Shown here: piece after piece, positions 1 to 8,220 of the stretch
Position numbering within the stretch: the stretch's first letter is position 1
Layout: every line of letters starts with the position of its first letter
Origin: Candidatus Sulfopaludibacter sp.
GTDB lineage: Bacteria > Acidobacteriota > Terriglobia > Bryobacterales > Bryobacteraceae
DNA length: 64,000 bases
Assembly (NCBI GenBank): GCA_031292755.1
Contig: JARLGM010000003.1
Location: forward strand, 1-64,000
Reading direction: 5' to 3'
Notes under the pieces: generated by a model
Told to the model about the DNA's origin: nothing
Database searches by the model: none
Seen by the model: the letters and a program-made list of their open reading frames with translations, nothing else
Translations under genes and position numbers: made by a program

Positions 1-103
1 ATAGTAAAACCCAAAGGGACTCCTTCGCCACATGGCGAGCAACAGATTCGACTCCGTTTTCGTCCGCTTGGTTCCGAATCACAAATCATAGCAGATCAAC
101 GGT

Positions 104-1591
104 ATGCTAGAAGTCGCTCCGGCGATGCACTATCTCGATCTGGCGGTCATCCTCATATACCTGGCGGGCATCACTTGGTTTGGCGCTCGCTTCCGGAAGG
201 GCCAAAAGAGCCTCCGCGATTATTTCCTGGGCGGGCGATCGGCCCCGTGGTGGGCCATCAGCCTGTCCATTGTGTCGGCCGAAACCAGCACCCTGACCAT
301 TGTGGGAACACCCGCGCTCGCCTTCAACGGGAACATGGGCTTTCTGCAAATCGTGGTGGGTTACCTGCTGGCACGTATCGTGATTTCCGTATTGTTCCTG
401 CCGCATTACTTCCGGGGCGAGATGTTTACGGCTTACGAACTGATGCGCCGGCGCTTTGGCGAACGAATCCGGAAGCTCACCGCCTCGATGTTTTTAGTGA
501 CGCGCGCCCTGGCGGAAGGGGTACGCGTCTTCGCCATCTCTCTGGTCATTTCCATCGTGTTGGGCACCGGCGAAATCCAGTCCATGATCCTCATCGTGGT
601 GCTGACTCTGTTCTACACCTTCGAAGGTGGGATGACGGCGGTCATCTGGACCGACGTGGTGCAAATGAGCCTCTACGTACTGGGAGCGCTGCTCAGTTTC
701 TACGTCATCCTGGGAAAGATACCGGGCGGCTGGGAGCACGTCGCGCTGGTGGCCGGCGCCGCCCACAAGTTCACCATCTTCGATTTTCGCTTTTCTCCCA
801 CCATGGCATTTTTCTCGCGCACCTACACCTTCTGGGCCGGCGTGGCCGGTGGCTGCTTTCTCACCACCAGCAGTCATGGCACCGACCAGCTCATGGTGCA
901 GCGCCTCTTGAGCGCCCGCAACGAAGGCGAGAGCCGCACAGCCCTCCTGGCCAGTTGGGTGGTGATCCTGATTCAGTTCACTCTGTTTCTGCTGATCGGT
1001 GTGCTGCTGTTCGTCTACTACGGCGATATGCACCTGGCCCACCCGGCAGCCGACCGCGCCGACCGGATCTACCCGGAGTTCATCTGGAACAATCTGCCGC
1101 CGGGCCTTGCCGGACTGCTGATCGCCGCCATTTTGGCCGCCGCCATGGCCAACCTGAGCGCCGCGCTGAATTCCCTGTCCTCTACCACCGTGGTGGATTT
1201 TCTGCGCGCCCGCTCGCGCGAGATGACCGAGCAGCGCTCCATGCGGCTGGCCAAACTGGGGACGGTGGTGTGGGGCGCGGTGCTGCTGGCCATCGCCATT
1301 GCCGCCGGACATATGTCGAAATCGGTGCTGGAGGCCGGCCTGAAAATCGCTTCCATTCCTTCGGGCATGCTGCTGGGCGTGTTTCTGCTGGGCATTCTGA
1401 CCAGGAAGCCCCGCGAGGGCGCGGCGATGGTGGGCGTGGCCTGCGGCTTGGCCACGATTCTTTACGTCTGTTTCCTGACGCCCATTGCTTTCACCTGGTA
1501 CGTACTCATCGGCACCACTGTGACCTTCGGAACGGCCCTCATCGCTTCTCTGTTTGAGCCGGCAAGACCGGCATCCAAGCCGCTACCCTGA
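104..1591 (+). CDS. Sodium:solute symporter (SSS family)
   Basis: Inner-membrane symporter of the SSS family, expected to import a small solute with Na+; the substrate cannot be read from sequence. The 495-residue length fits the family, and hydrophobic segments run from about residue 12 to 485, consistent with roughly 13 helices. The GGRSAPWWAISLSIVSAETS stretch near residues 44-63 is the usual first discontinuous-helix region of SSS proteins. No strong ribosome-binding site precedes the ATG at 104, and an in-frame ATG at 125 (MHYLDLAV) would keep the whole membrane domain, so the start is uncertain. An amino-acid permease gene follows 17 bases later on the same strand, so the two are probably co-transcribed. 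The 103 bases before the gene show nothing recognisable. Confidence 0.85.
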   Translation: MLEVAPAMHYLDLAVILIYLAGITWFGARFRKGQKSLRDYFLGGRSAPWWAISLSIVSAETSTLTIVGTPALAFNGNMGFLQIVVGYLLARIVISVLFLPHYFRGEMFTAYELMRRRFGERIRKLTASMFLVTRALAEGVRVFAISLVISIVLGTGEIQSMILIVVLTLFYTFEGGMTAVIWTDVVQMSLYVLGALLSFYVILGKIPGGWEHVALVAGAAHKFTIFDFRFSPTMAFFSRTYTFWAGVAGGCFLTTSSHGTDQLMVQRLLSARNEGESRTALLASWVVILIQFTLFLLIGVLLFVYYGDMHLAHPAADRADRIYPEFIWNNLPPGLAGLLIAAILAAAMANLSAALNSLSSTTVVDFLRARSREMTEQRSMRLAKLGTVVWGAVLLAIAIAAGHMSKSVLEAGLKIASIPSGMLLGVFLLGILTRKPREGAAMVGVACGLATILYVCFLTPIAFTWYVLIGTTVTFGTALIASLFEPARPASKPLP

Positions 1592-1608
1592 GACGAGGCA
1601 CTGACCGT

Positions 1609-2982
1609 ATGGAACTGAACGAATCCCGCCGCATGGAACTGAAGCGCGACCTGGGAACCTGGCCGGCCATTTCGATCGTGGTGGGTACGGTGATCGGAAG
1701 CGGTATTTTTCTGGTGCCCCGCACCATGATCCAGCAGGTGGGCACGGTGCCGGCGGTGTTCGCGGTTTGGGTGGTGGGTGGACTGCTATCCCTGGCCGGC
1801 GCCCTCAGCTACGCCGAACTGGCGGCGGCTATCCCGGAAGCCGGCGGCGAGTATGCCTATCTGCGCGAGGCCTACGGGCCGATGTGGGGCTTCCTTTATA
1901 GCTGGGCTCAATTGTGGGTGGCGAAAAGCGGTTCGATTGCTACTTTAGGCACCGGCTTTTTTCTCTATCTAACTAACTTTTTCCCATCCATGGACACGGT
2001 TTTCTATTCGGTTCCTCTCCCCATCGGACCTCACGGGGGGCCGTTGGACATCCGCTCCGGCCAGATATTCGCCATTGTCCTGATCCTGCTTTTGGCCTGG
2101 CTGAATTACTATGGGGTAAAACTCGGCGGCAATGTTCAGGTGGCGGTGACCGCGGTGAAAGTAGCACTAATCGCCTTTGTTATCATTGCCGGAATCGGCT
2201 TCGGTCATCCTCACGCGATGAGCGTGGGCGCGATTGCGCCTTTGACTTTTCACGGTTTCATAGCCGCTTTGGTAGCGGCCCTATGGGCGTACGACGGATG
2301 GAACAACGTCAGTATGGTCTCGTCGGAAATTCGCGAGCCCCAGCGCAATCTACCATTAGCCTTAATTGGAGGCACACTTGGAGTAATTGGCATCTATTTA
2401 CTGGCGAATATCGCCTATTTTCGCGTGATGACGCCGGCGGAGGTGGCGGGCGGCACCCGTGTGGCGGCCGATATGATGCGCAAAGTGATGGACGGGTTCG
2501 GCGCCAATGCGGTTTCCATCGCCGCCATGATCAGCATTTTTGCCGCGCTGAATGGCTCGATTCTCTCGGGAGCCCGCGTCCCCTACGCCGCGGCGCGCCA
2601 GGGACTGTTCTTTCGGGCCATCGGCAATGTAAGCCCGAAACACCGCACTCCGGGCGTCTCCATTATCGTATTGACCCTCTGGGCGTGCCTCCTGGTGCTG
2701 TCCGGGCGGTATGACGACCTGTTCAACCTGGTGATCTTCGCCAGTTGGATTCTGTACGGCATGACCGCCGCGGCAGTGATTGTGTTGCGCCGGAAGCAGC
2801 CCGCCTTGCCGCGTCCTTACCGAACATTGGGGTACCCCTTTGTACCATTACTGTTCATTATTGCGGCCGTTATCTTAATTGTTTCCACCGCCATCGATCG
2901 CCCGCGGGAATCGGGAATGGGAATCTGTCTGATATTAGCGGGCCTTCCCTTTTATTTTTATTGGAAAAGGCAGCGCCAGTAA
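1609..2982 (+). CDS. APC-family amino acid permease
   Basis: Predicted inner-membrane amino acid permease of the APC superfamily, 457 residues with about 12 hydrophobic segments. The first helix carries the Gly-rich VVGTVIGSGIFLVPR motif (about residues 24-38) in which backbone atoms bind the substrate. The next segment (SYAELAAAIPEAGGEYAYLREAYG) is typical of LAT-like and basic amino acid permeases. The organisation resembles the L-type amino acid transporter group, but the substrate is not predictable. It follows the symporter by 17 bases. An in-frame ATG at 1633 is an alternative start. Codon use between about 1920 and 2420 and in the last 200 bases looks somewhat more AT-rich than neighbouring genes. 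Confidence 0.87.
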   Translation: MELNESRRMELKRDLGTWPAISIVVGTVIGSGIFLVPRTMIQQVGTVPAVFAVWVVGGLLSLAGALSYAELAAAIPEAGGEYAYLREAYGPMWGFLYSWAQLWVAKSGSIATLGTGFFLYLTNFFPSMDTVFYSVPLPIGPHGGPLDIRSGQIFAIVLILLLAWLNYYGVKLGGNVQVAVTAVKVALIAFVIIAGIGFGHPHAMSVGAIAPLTFHGFIAALVAALWAYDGWNNVSMVSSEIREPQRNLPLALIGGTLGVIGIYLLANIAYFRVMTPAEVAGGTRVAADMMRKVMDGFGANAVSIAAMISIFAALNGSILSGARVPYAAARQGLFFRAIGNVSPKHRTPGVSIIVLTLWACLLVLSGRYDDLFNLVIFASWILYGMTAAAVIVLRRKQPALPRPYRTLGYPFVPLLFIIAAVILIVSTAIDRPRESGMGICLILAGLPFYFYWKRQRQ

Positions 2983-3171
2983 GGTGTTCCAGGCATTTGT
3001 ACTAGCCGAACGAAAGTACTTTTTAGCCCTAATTTCACATGTTATTTGCTTTCGTTGTCTTGAAACTCTTTGTCATCCGATTGAAAATCGAGGTGTATAC
3101 TGGAATCATAAAAGAGATTCCTCAAATTCGTTCGTCGATAAGTAGCGTCGAACGCCGGGAGGGCCTTAGTC

Positions 3172-3393
3172 ATGGATGTCGCAAAGATTCTTGCCGAATT
3201 GAAATCGGAACGTGAACAGATCGAGGAAGCGATTCTTAGTTTGGAACGTCTTGCGCGCGGACGCACGCGTGGTCGCGGCAGACCCCCAGCCTGGATGACG
3301 GAACTGGATGCACCGAAGAGACGGGGGCGGCCGCCAGGCAGCAAGAATAAAGTGCAGGCGGGTGCTACCGCCAAGACAGTCGCCGTAGCCTGA
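3172..3393 (+). CDS. Small AT-hook protein
   Basis: A 73-residue basic protein. Residues 1-28 (DVAKILAELKSEREQIEEA...) look like an amphipathic coiled coil. Two AT-hook-like cores follow: GRGRPP at residues 34-39 and RRGRPPGSKNK at 50-60. AT-hooks bind the minor groove of AT-rich DNA, so a nucleoid-associated or architectural regulatory role is the natural inference, with the coiled coil dimerising it. The ATG at 3172 follows GGGAGGG (3157-3163) at good spacing. A strong hairpin terminator lies 30 bases downstream, so the gene is a monocistronic unit. The 190-base leader region before it is more AT-rich than its surroundings and holds possible but unconvincing promoter hexamers (for example TATACT at 3096). 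Confidence 0.75.
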   Translation: MDVAKILAELKSEREQIEEAILSLERLARGRTRGRGRPPAWMTELDAPKRRGRPPGSKNKVQAGATAKTVAVA

Positions 3394-3422
3394 ACGTCAA
3401 TTTCGCAACTAAGTCAAACTGA

Positions 3423-3456
3423 ACGGACCCGCCTACCAGCGGGCCCGTTTTCTTTT
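3423..3456 (+). terminator. Rho-independent terminator after AT-hook gene
   Basis: Ten-base arms ACGGACCCGC (3423-3432) and GCGGGCCCGT (3439-3448) pair with one A-C mismatch around a six-base loop. They are followed by TTTCTTTTTT, a textbook intrinsic terminator. It ends the short AT-hook transcript and faces the convergent htrA-like gene, which ends at 3467. Confidence 0.85.
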
Positions 3457-3466
3457 TTGCCCCTGC

Positions 3467-4615
3467 CTACAACACAGATGGCGCTTCGCCCAATTTGATT
3501 TTGATGTCCATGGTGCGGCCCCGGCGATAGACGGTCAGAAGCAGCATATCGCCTCCCCGTTTTCTGTCCATCACCTTTTGCAGCGCGTCGCGTGTCGTCA
3601 CGGGCTGGCCTTCCACCGCGACAATCAGGTCGCCGCCCACCGCCAACTGGTAGGCGCCGCCCACAATCACCACGTCATTGGGTCCCCGCAGACCAGCCTC
3701 TTCGGCGGGAGAGCCGCGCACCAGTTGGGTAATGAGCAGTCCCCCCTTGGCGGGAAGGTCCAGCATCTCGGCCAGGTCGCCGGTCACCCATACCTCTTTG
3801 ATCCCCAGGACGGGGCGCGAAATATGGCCGCTCTTGTTGAACTCGTCGAGCATGCTCTTGGCGCGATTGATGGGCATGGCGAAGCCGATTCCGATATTCC
3901 CCTGTCCGTAGATCGCGGTATTGATGCCAATCACATTGCCGTGCGAATCCAGCAGGGGTCCGCCGCTATTTCCGGGATTGATGGCCGCGTCGGTCTGGAT
4001 CATTCCCTCCAGCGCATTGCTGTTGGCATCGGTCTGGATGGTGCGATTCAGCGAACTGACAATTCCCGTGGTGAGCGTGCCTTCGAACCCGAAGGGGTTG
4101 CCGATGGCCAGCACTTTCTGTCCCACCACCAGCGCATCGGAATCTCCCAGGCGCATGGTGGGCAGTTTGCGTCCCGTGTCGATCTTGATCAGCGCCAGGT
4201 CGTCACGCGGGTCGGTGCCCAGCACTTTGGCCTTATAGACTTTCTTGTCCGCCAGAGTGACGGTCAACTGTGAAGTGCCCTTCACCACGTGATGGTTGGT
4301 CAGGATTTCGCCGTCGGCATTGAGGATGAAGCCCGAACCCGTGCCTTCCGACGGGTACACCTGCATGAAGAAATTCTCGTGGTACACCACCGAAGTGATA
4401 TTTACCGTAGCCTCGCGCGCCGCCTTATAAACATCGATATTATTCTGCTCGTCGGACGAAAAGCCGGAGGCCGCGGACGCCGGCGAATCCCAATAACGCC
4501 CGTTCGCGGCAGAAGGCGGCAGCAGCCTGGAGACATTCCAGTGCCCCACGTTGGTGATGTACAGGAACGCGCCTACCAGAATGGCGGCCCACAGAAATGG
4601 TCGCAACGCTTTCAT
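3467..4615 (-). CDS. HtrA/DegP-like serine protease with PDZ domain
   Basis: Envelope quality-control protease of the trypsin-like S1C family, 382 residues. Residues 7-22 form one N-terminal membrane anchor, so the catalytic part should face the periplasm. The catalytic triad is visible: His109 in TNHHVV, Asp139 in RDDLAL, and Ser217 in GNSGGP. A single PDZ domain occupies about residues 270-375 (LITQLVRGSPAEEAGLRG), as in DegS-like or short HtrA proteins. The start ATG overlaps the coaE stop as ATGA, so translation is probably coupled to coaE. The grouping with coaE and folD does not suggest a specific substrate. Confidence 0.92.
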   Translation of the reverse strand: MKALRPFLWAAILVGAFLYITNVGHWNVSRLLPPSAANGRYWDSPASAASGFSSDEQNNIDVYKAAREATVNITSVVYHENFFMQVYPSEGTGSGFILNADGEILTNHHVVKGTSQLTVTLADKKVYKAKVLGTDPRDDLALIKIDTGRKLPTMRLGDSDALVVGQKVLAIGNPFGFEGTLTTGIVSSLNRTIQTDANSNALEGMIQTDAAINPGNSGGPLLDSHGNVIGINTAIYGQGNIGIGFAMPINRAKSMLDEFNKSGHISRPVLGIKEVWVTGDLAEMLDLPAKGGLLITQLVRGSPAEEAGLRGPNDVVIVGGAYQLAVGGDLIVAVEGQPVTTRDALQKVMDRKRGGDMLLLTVYRRGRTMDIKIKLGEAPSVL

Positions 4616-5217
4616 GATTCGATTCTCCGTAACGCTTCGTAAACCGCCCGGGTCTGCCGCAGCGTATCCTCCTTTTCGCCGGATGTATCTACGACGAAAT
4701 CGGCAAACTTCAGTTTCCCGGCGACCGGCATCTGACGGCTCAGCCGGGCGCGCACGTCGCTTTCGACCGCGCCGGGCCGGCGCATGGCGCGTTCCACCTG
4801 CTGCTCTTCCCGGCAGGTCACCAGAATCAAGCGATCAAACCGGTGGTAGCTGCCGGTTTCAATCAGAATGGCGGCTTCCACCACGGCAATTCCACGCGGC
4901 TCGCGGGCGGCGAAATCGGCGGTCAATTCATCCTCGCGGCGCATCACGTAAGGATGCACCAGGGCATTCAGCCTGGCCAGTTTTTCCGGCGACCCAAAGA
5001 CGCGAGCGGCCAGCAGACGGCGGTCCACGTGACCGTCATTGCTGAGGATCTCATCGCCGAATTCCTGCACTACCATGCGGTAAACTTCTCCGCCGGGCTC
5101 GAGGGCTTCATGGCCCAGCAGGTCCGCCTGAATCAACAGGCAGCCAAAGCCAGCCAGCGCTTCGCCGACATAACTCTTGCCGCAAGCCAGCCCTCCGGTC
5201 AGGCCAACTTTCAGCAT
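4612..5217 (-). CDS. coaE: Dephospho-CoA kinase
   Basis: Catalyses the last step of coenzyme A synthesis, phosphorylating the 3'-hydroxyl of dephospho-CoA with ATP in the cytoplasm. The 201-residue length is normal. The P-loop GLTGGLACGKS lies at residues 5-15, followed by the family's acidic QADLLGHEAL segment (DxxxH) at about 30-39 and the VHPYV segment near residue 87. It overlaps folD upstream by 7 bases and the htrA-like gene downstream by 3, so these three minus-strand genes form one tight operon. Confidence 0.95.
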   Translation of the reverse strand: MLKVGLTGGLACGKSYVGEALAGFGCLLIQADLLGHEALEPGGEVYRMVVQEFGDEILSNDGHVDRRLLAARVFGSPEKLARLNALVHPYVMRREDELTADFAAREPRGIAVVEAAILIETGSYHRFDRLILVTCREEQQVERAMRRPGAVESDVRARLSRQMPVAGKLKFADFVVDTSGEKEDTLRQTRAVYEALRRIES

Positions 5218-6131
5218 AGCCCGGCCCGGCGTTCCGCTGCGGCCACGGTATTCACCATGAGCATGGCGATGGTGAGCGGACCCACACCTCCCGGAACCGG
5301 AGTGTAAAACGACGCCAGTTCCGCCACATCCGCGGGATTGACATCGCCCACCAGCACGTTGCCGCGCTTATCGAACGCGGCCAGCCGCTCTTCGGAATTC
5401 CGGAAAATGCGCGCCGCCTCCTGCCGGTCGTCCACGCGATTGGTGCCTACGTCGATCACCACCGCGCCCGGCCGGATGAACTCCCGCGTGATCATCGCGG
5501 CGCGTCCGATGGCCGCAACCAGGATATCCGCCTCGCGGCACACCGCAGCCAGGTCCGGCGTCTTCGAATGGCAGATGGTCACGGTGGCATGCTCGTGCAG
5601 CAGCAGCATCGCCACCGGCTTGCCCACGATATCGCTGCGCCCCACCACCACCGCCCGTTTCCCCGCAATCGGGATCCGGTATCGCTTCAGCAACTCGATG
5701 ATGCCGGCGGGAGTGCAGGCGCGCGGTCCAGGCAATCCGGCGACCAGGTTGCCGACGTTGCACGGGTGGAAGCCATCGACATCCTTCTGCGGCGCCACAG
5801 CCAGCAGGATGCGCTTCGTATCCACCTGCTTGGGCAATGGAAGCTGCACCAGGATGCCGTCGATATCGGGGCGCGCGTTGAGCTGCTCGACCGTCGCCAG
5901 CAGTTCCTCGGTGGTGATGGAATCGGGCGGCGCGATCGATTCGGAGAAAATCCCCAGGTCCTGGCAGGCTTTGATTTTATTGCGGACGTAAATCTCCGAC
6001 GCCGGGTTGTGGCCTACCAGCACTACGGCCAGTCCCGGCGGGCGGCCCTTGGCGGACAAGGCCGCTACCCGCGGATTTAATTCGCTTTTGATTTCGTCGC
6101 GAACGCGATTTCCGTCCAGAATTTGCGGCAT
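5211..6131 (-). CDS. folD: Bifunctional methylene-THF dehydrogenase/cyclohydrolase
   Basis: FolD interconverts methylene-, methenyl- and formyl-tetrahydrofolate with NADP(H) in cytoplasmic one-carbon metabolism. The protein from the ATG at 6131 is 306 residues, close to the usual length. Visible signatures are YVRNKIKACQDLGI (catalytic Tyr and Lys of the YxxxK motif) near residue 50, QLPLPKQVD near 95, the Rossmann segment VVVGRSDIVGKPVAMLL near 165, and PGGVGPLTIAMLM near the C-terminus. A TTG at 6140 is in frame, but the ATG is preferred because homologues begin with a similar short lead-in. It heads the folD-coaE-htrA operon. Confidence 0.95.
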   Translation of the reverse strand: MPQILDGNRVRDEIKSELNPRVAALSAKGRPPGLAVVLVGHNPASEIYVRNKIKACQDLGIFSESIAPPDSITTEELLATVEQLNARPDIDGILVQLPLPKQVDTKRILLAVAPQKDVDGFHPCNVGNLVAGLPGPRACTPAGIIELLKRYRIPIAGKRAVVVGRSDIVGKPVAMLLLHEHATVTICHSKTPDLAAVCREADILVAAIGRAAMITREFIRPGAVVIDVGTNRVDDRQEAARIFRNSEERLAAFDKRGNVLVGDVNPADVAELASFYTPVPGGVGPLTIAMLMVNTVAAAERRAGLC

Positions 6132-6169
6132 TCCATTCAACGGTACCGCAGTGCGCGCGCGTTTGGCTC

Positions 6170-6544
6170 CTACCGTTCGCGGCGGGTGCGGGGTCGGAGT
6201 TCCAATACGGTTTGCGCGGAACTCGGGCCCTGCCGGCGCACGGAGGCGGGCTCGAACTGCTCGCGCAGGGTTTCGGCGGCGGCTTTGGCCTCTTCGGCCT
6301 GCAATTGGGCGTGCAACTCTTCGGCGACCTCGAGGAATTTGCGGTAGCGCGGCTCCCAGATTTTCAGGAACGGGCGCGGATCCAACCTGCCCTTTACGGC
6401 TCCCCGCTGGTACAGGCGTTCTTCAAACGCCTGGCTGACGAGATTCTTTTCCAGTTTTTCGCGACAGGCATCTTTCAGAATGCCGGTGAGCCAGAGCAGT
6501 TCCTGGTGATCCAGTGAGGCGAGCGGGTTCTTGCAGTCGGACAC
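6170..6544 (-). CDS. Conserved hypothetical protein
   Basis: I do not recognise this protein. The open frame extends upstream to 6697, but that part overlaps vapC and looks non-coding. A GTG at 6544 (VSDCKNPLASLDHQELL...) gives a 124-residue product without overlap. It is strongly helical and charged, with DPRPFLKIWEPRYRKFLEVAEELHAQLQAEEAKAAAETLREQ suggesting a coiled coil in the second half (written here only as its start, DPRPFLKIWE, and end, TLREQ, being the informative parts). No signal peptide or membrane segment is present. It sits 38 bases upstream of folD on the same strand and may be co-transcribed with it. Confidence 0.5.
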   Translation of the reverse strand: MSDCKNPLASLDHQELLWLTGILKDACREKLEKNLVSQAFEERLYQRGAVKGRLDPRPFLKIWEPRYRKFLEVAEELHAQLQAEEAKAAAETLREQFEPASVRRQGPSSAQTVLELRPRTRRER

Positions 6545-6588
6545 GGCTCTAGAAATATAACACGCGTCAGGAATACGCGTGAGGCGAA

Positions 6589-6996
6589 TTATGCCGTTCC
6601 AGACCCCGGAACCTCGGCGATTTTGTTCACTCCCGCCCGTTTCGCGCACCGTATAAAGGAGCGGTCGAAAGTTAGAAACGTCGCACCGTCGGGGCAACTG
6701 GCAAGGTGGAATGCATCGGCAAAGTCAATCCCTTGTCCTACCAGCGCAAGGGCATCGAAGACAGCGGGGTCGTCTTCCAAGTGAACATTGTCGAGAGCGA
6801 TCAGATGTTCGAATGCAGCCAGAATTGAACGTGCGTCATACCCATAAGAACTGCGAAGCACCCACTCCGTTTCGAGCAGCACGGTCTTACAGATCCAGAC
6901 CGGTCCGGCTGCGAACAAGCTCTTCGCCGCCGCATATTGCTCTGAGTCGTCTCTCGTCAGCAGCCGGATAACTACATTAGTATCGACCGAGGTCAT
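6589..6996 (-). CDS. vapC: PIN-domain toxin, VapC family
   Basis: Probable Mg2+-dependent ribonuclease toxin of a type II toxin-antitoxin pair, 135 residues as usual. The PIN acidic residues are visible: Asp5 in VDTNVV, Glu42 or Glu44 in LLETEWVL, Asp91/Asp94 in GIDFADAFH, and Asp111 in LTFDRSF. VapC toxins cleave tRNA or rRNA when freed from their antitoxin. The gene overlaps the upstream AbrB-type antitoxin gene by 20 bases, the standard antitoxin-first order. All catalytic positions appear intact, so the toxin should be active. Confidence 0.9.
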   Translation of the reverse strand: MTSVDTNVVIRLLTRDDSEQYAAAKSLFAAGPVWICKTVLLETEWVLRSSYGYDARSILAAFEHLIALDNVHLEDDPAVFDALALVGQGIDFADAFHLASCPDGATFLTFDRSFIRCAKRAGVNKIAEVPGSGTA

Positions 6997-7243
6997 GACG
7001 CCGCTTCACCTCGCGAGCAATCGCCTGATCCATTTGCGCAAGGGTCTTAGGCTTTCCTGTCCACCGGAGACACCCGGCCACTTGGTCCAGTGTTGTTCTG
7101 GGCAAGCGACGCGCGGGGCGCAGCAGGATTCCTTCCCGTGTCTCTTCCACCGTGAACTCAGTACCGGCCGCCCACCGGCGAGCCTCACGGATACTCTTGG
7201 GCAACACAATCTGGCCTTTAGTAGAGAGTCGCGTCGTTTCCAT
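6977..7243 (-). CDS. vapB: AbrB/MazE-type antitoxin, VapB
   Basis: An 88-residue antitoxin whose N-terminus (TTRLSTKGQIVLPKSIREAR, residues 3-22) is the classic AbrB/SpoVT swapped-hairpin DNA-binding domain. The C-terminal half (from about residue 50) would wrap around and inhibit VapC. Antitoxins of this type also repress their own operon. The ATG at 7243 follows an AGGA element at 8-base spacing. Upstream is a TATAAT box with two tandem ATCTTACC copies between it and the start codon, a plausible autoregulatory site. Confidence 0.9.
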   Translation of the reverse strand: METTRLSTKGQIVLPKSIREARRWAAGTEFTVEETREGILLRPARRLPRTTLDQVAGCLRWTGKPKTLAQMDQAIAREVKRRHDLGRY

Positions 7244-7244
7244 T

Positions 7245-7267
7245 GGTAAGATCCTGGTAAGATTATA
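7245..7267 (-). promoter_or_regulatory. vapBC promoter with tandem repeat
   Basis: On the minus strand a perfect TATAAT (7262-7267) lies 18 bases before the vapB ATG. Between them are two copies of ATCTTACCA in tandem, 11 bases apart (about one helical turn). A -35 hexamer is not obvious. The arrangement fits a promoter with an operator between -10 and start for the VapBC complex, though the second copy also carries the ribosome-binding site context. Confidence 0.5.
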
Positions 7268-7978
7268 TCAAATCGAGCGCACCGGCATGGCCACGATGTC
7301 GTCGATCTGGATGGCTTCCTTCACTACGAACGGCTCGCCGTATTTCACGCCGATCTGGTTGCCGTAGAAGCGGGCGATGGCTCCCAGCCGCTCGCGGATT
7401 TCGGCTTCATCGGGAAACAGCGCGGCGCCCTCTCCGGCGGCGCCGTACTGCGAAGCATAACTGAGCAACGCCTTCATGCGGCGCTCGAACTGCCCGCTGA
7501 TATCCACGATCAACGATGGCTTCACGTCGGCATACAGGCTGGCGTAGAGAATCTTCTGCGGGCGGTGCGGCTCGCTGTACTCGTCCAGTTTCTTGAGGCC
7601 GGCCAGGAAGCAGGCTTCGAAGCCCATCTCGCAGCAGCGGTAGTGATCGGGATGGCGGGCCTGCCAATAAGGCAGAATCACCACTCGGGGCTTCAGTTCG
7701 CGGATCTTCACCGCCAGGGTCATGCGCGCGCCGATATTGTTTTCCAGGCGCGCGTCCGGCATATACAGATTTCCGCGCCAGGCCAGCCGCATCTCCTTGC
7801 CGGCAATTTCGGATTCCTCGACGCGCCGCTCCGGAGTGCCGCGCGTGCCCATATCGCCGGCGGTCAGGTCGAGCACGCCGGTACGATACCCGGCTTCGGC
7901 CATGCGGATGAGCGTGCCGCCGCAGGTCTGCTCCACATCGTCGGGATGCGCGGCAATGGCAAGAACGTCCAGACTCAT
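7268..7978 (-). CDS. bshB1: Bacillithiol biosynthesis deacetylase BshB1 (LmbE-like)
   Basis: Zn-dependent N-acetylglucosaminyl-malate deacetylase of the LmbE/PIG-L family, 236 residues. Zn ligands are visible as His11 and Asp14 in AHPDDVE and His112 in HPDHYRCC. The TAGDMGTRGTPERR segment near residues 39-52 is characteristic of the BshB1 branch, rather than of mycothiol MshB or PIG-L enzymes. The product GlcN-malate is the precursor of bacillithiol. The gene overlaps a small glutaredoxin-like gene upstream by 3 bases (TATGA), which fits a thiol-redox pairing. bshA and bshC are not in this window. Confidence 0.88.
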   Translation of the reverse strand: MSLDVLAIAAHPDDVEQTCGGTLIRMAEAGYRTGVLDLTAGDMGTRGTPERRVEESEIAGKEMRLAWRGNLYMPDARLENNIGARMTLAVKIRELKPRVVILPYWQARHPDHYRCCEMGFEACFLAGLKKLDEYSEPHRPQKILYASLYADVKPSLIVDISGQFERRMKALLSYASQYGAAGEGAALFPDEAEIRERLGAIARFYGNQIGVKYGEPFVVKEAIQIDDIVAMPVRSI

Positions 7979-8220
7979 ACGCGCGCCGCCAGTTTCTTCA
8001 GAAATTCCTTCATATCCACCCTGTATTTGAATGCCTTCACACCGTTAATGGCCACTACGGGCACTTCGTCATTGTACTGGCGCTGCAATTCCGGATCGCC
8101 GTCGATGTCGCGCTCTTCGTAGTCGAAGGCGGCGCGCCCGCGCGCCTGGTCCAGCACCCGCTTGGCCTCGTCGCACAGACAACAGCCCACCCGTGTGTAC
8201 AGTGTCACCAGCGGTTTCAT
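7975..8220 (-). CDS. Glutaredoxin-like protein (DUF836 type)
   Basis: An 81-residue thioredoxin-fold protein. The active-site segment is TRVGCCLCDEA, giving a C13-x-x-C16 motif with an extra Cys14. The conserved cis-proline context is EVPVVAINGV near residue 54. The family carries out thiol-disulfide exchange on small thiols or proteins. Because it is translationally coupled to bshB1, it may be a bacillithiol-linked redoxin, but its motif differs from the CGC motif of the known bacilliredoxins. It directly abuts the rhomboid gene upstream, with no base between start and stop. Confidence 0.8.
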   Translation of the reverse strand: MKPLVTLYTRVGCCLCDEAKRVLDQARGRAAFDYEERDIDGDPELQRQYNDEVPVVAINGVKAFKYRVDMKEFLKKLAARV

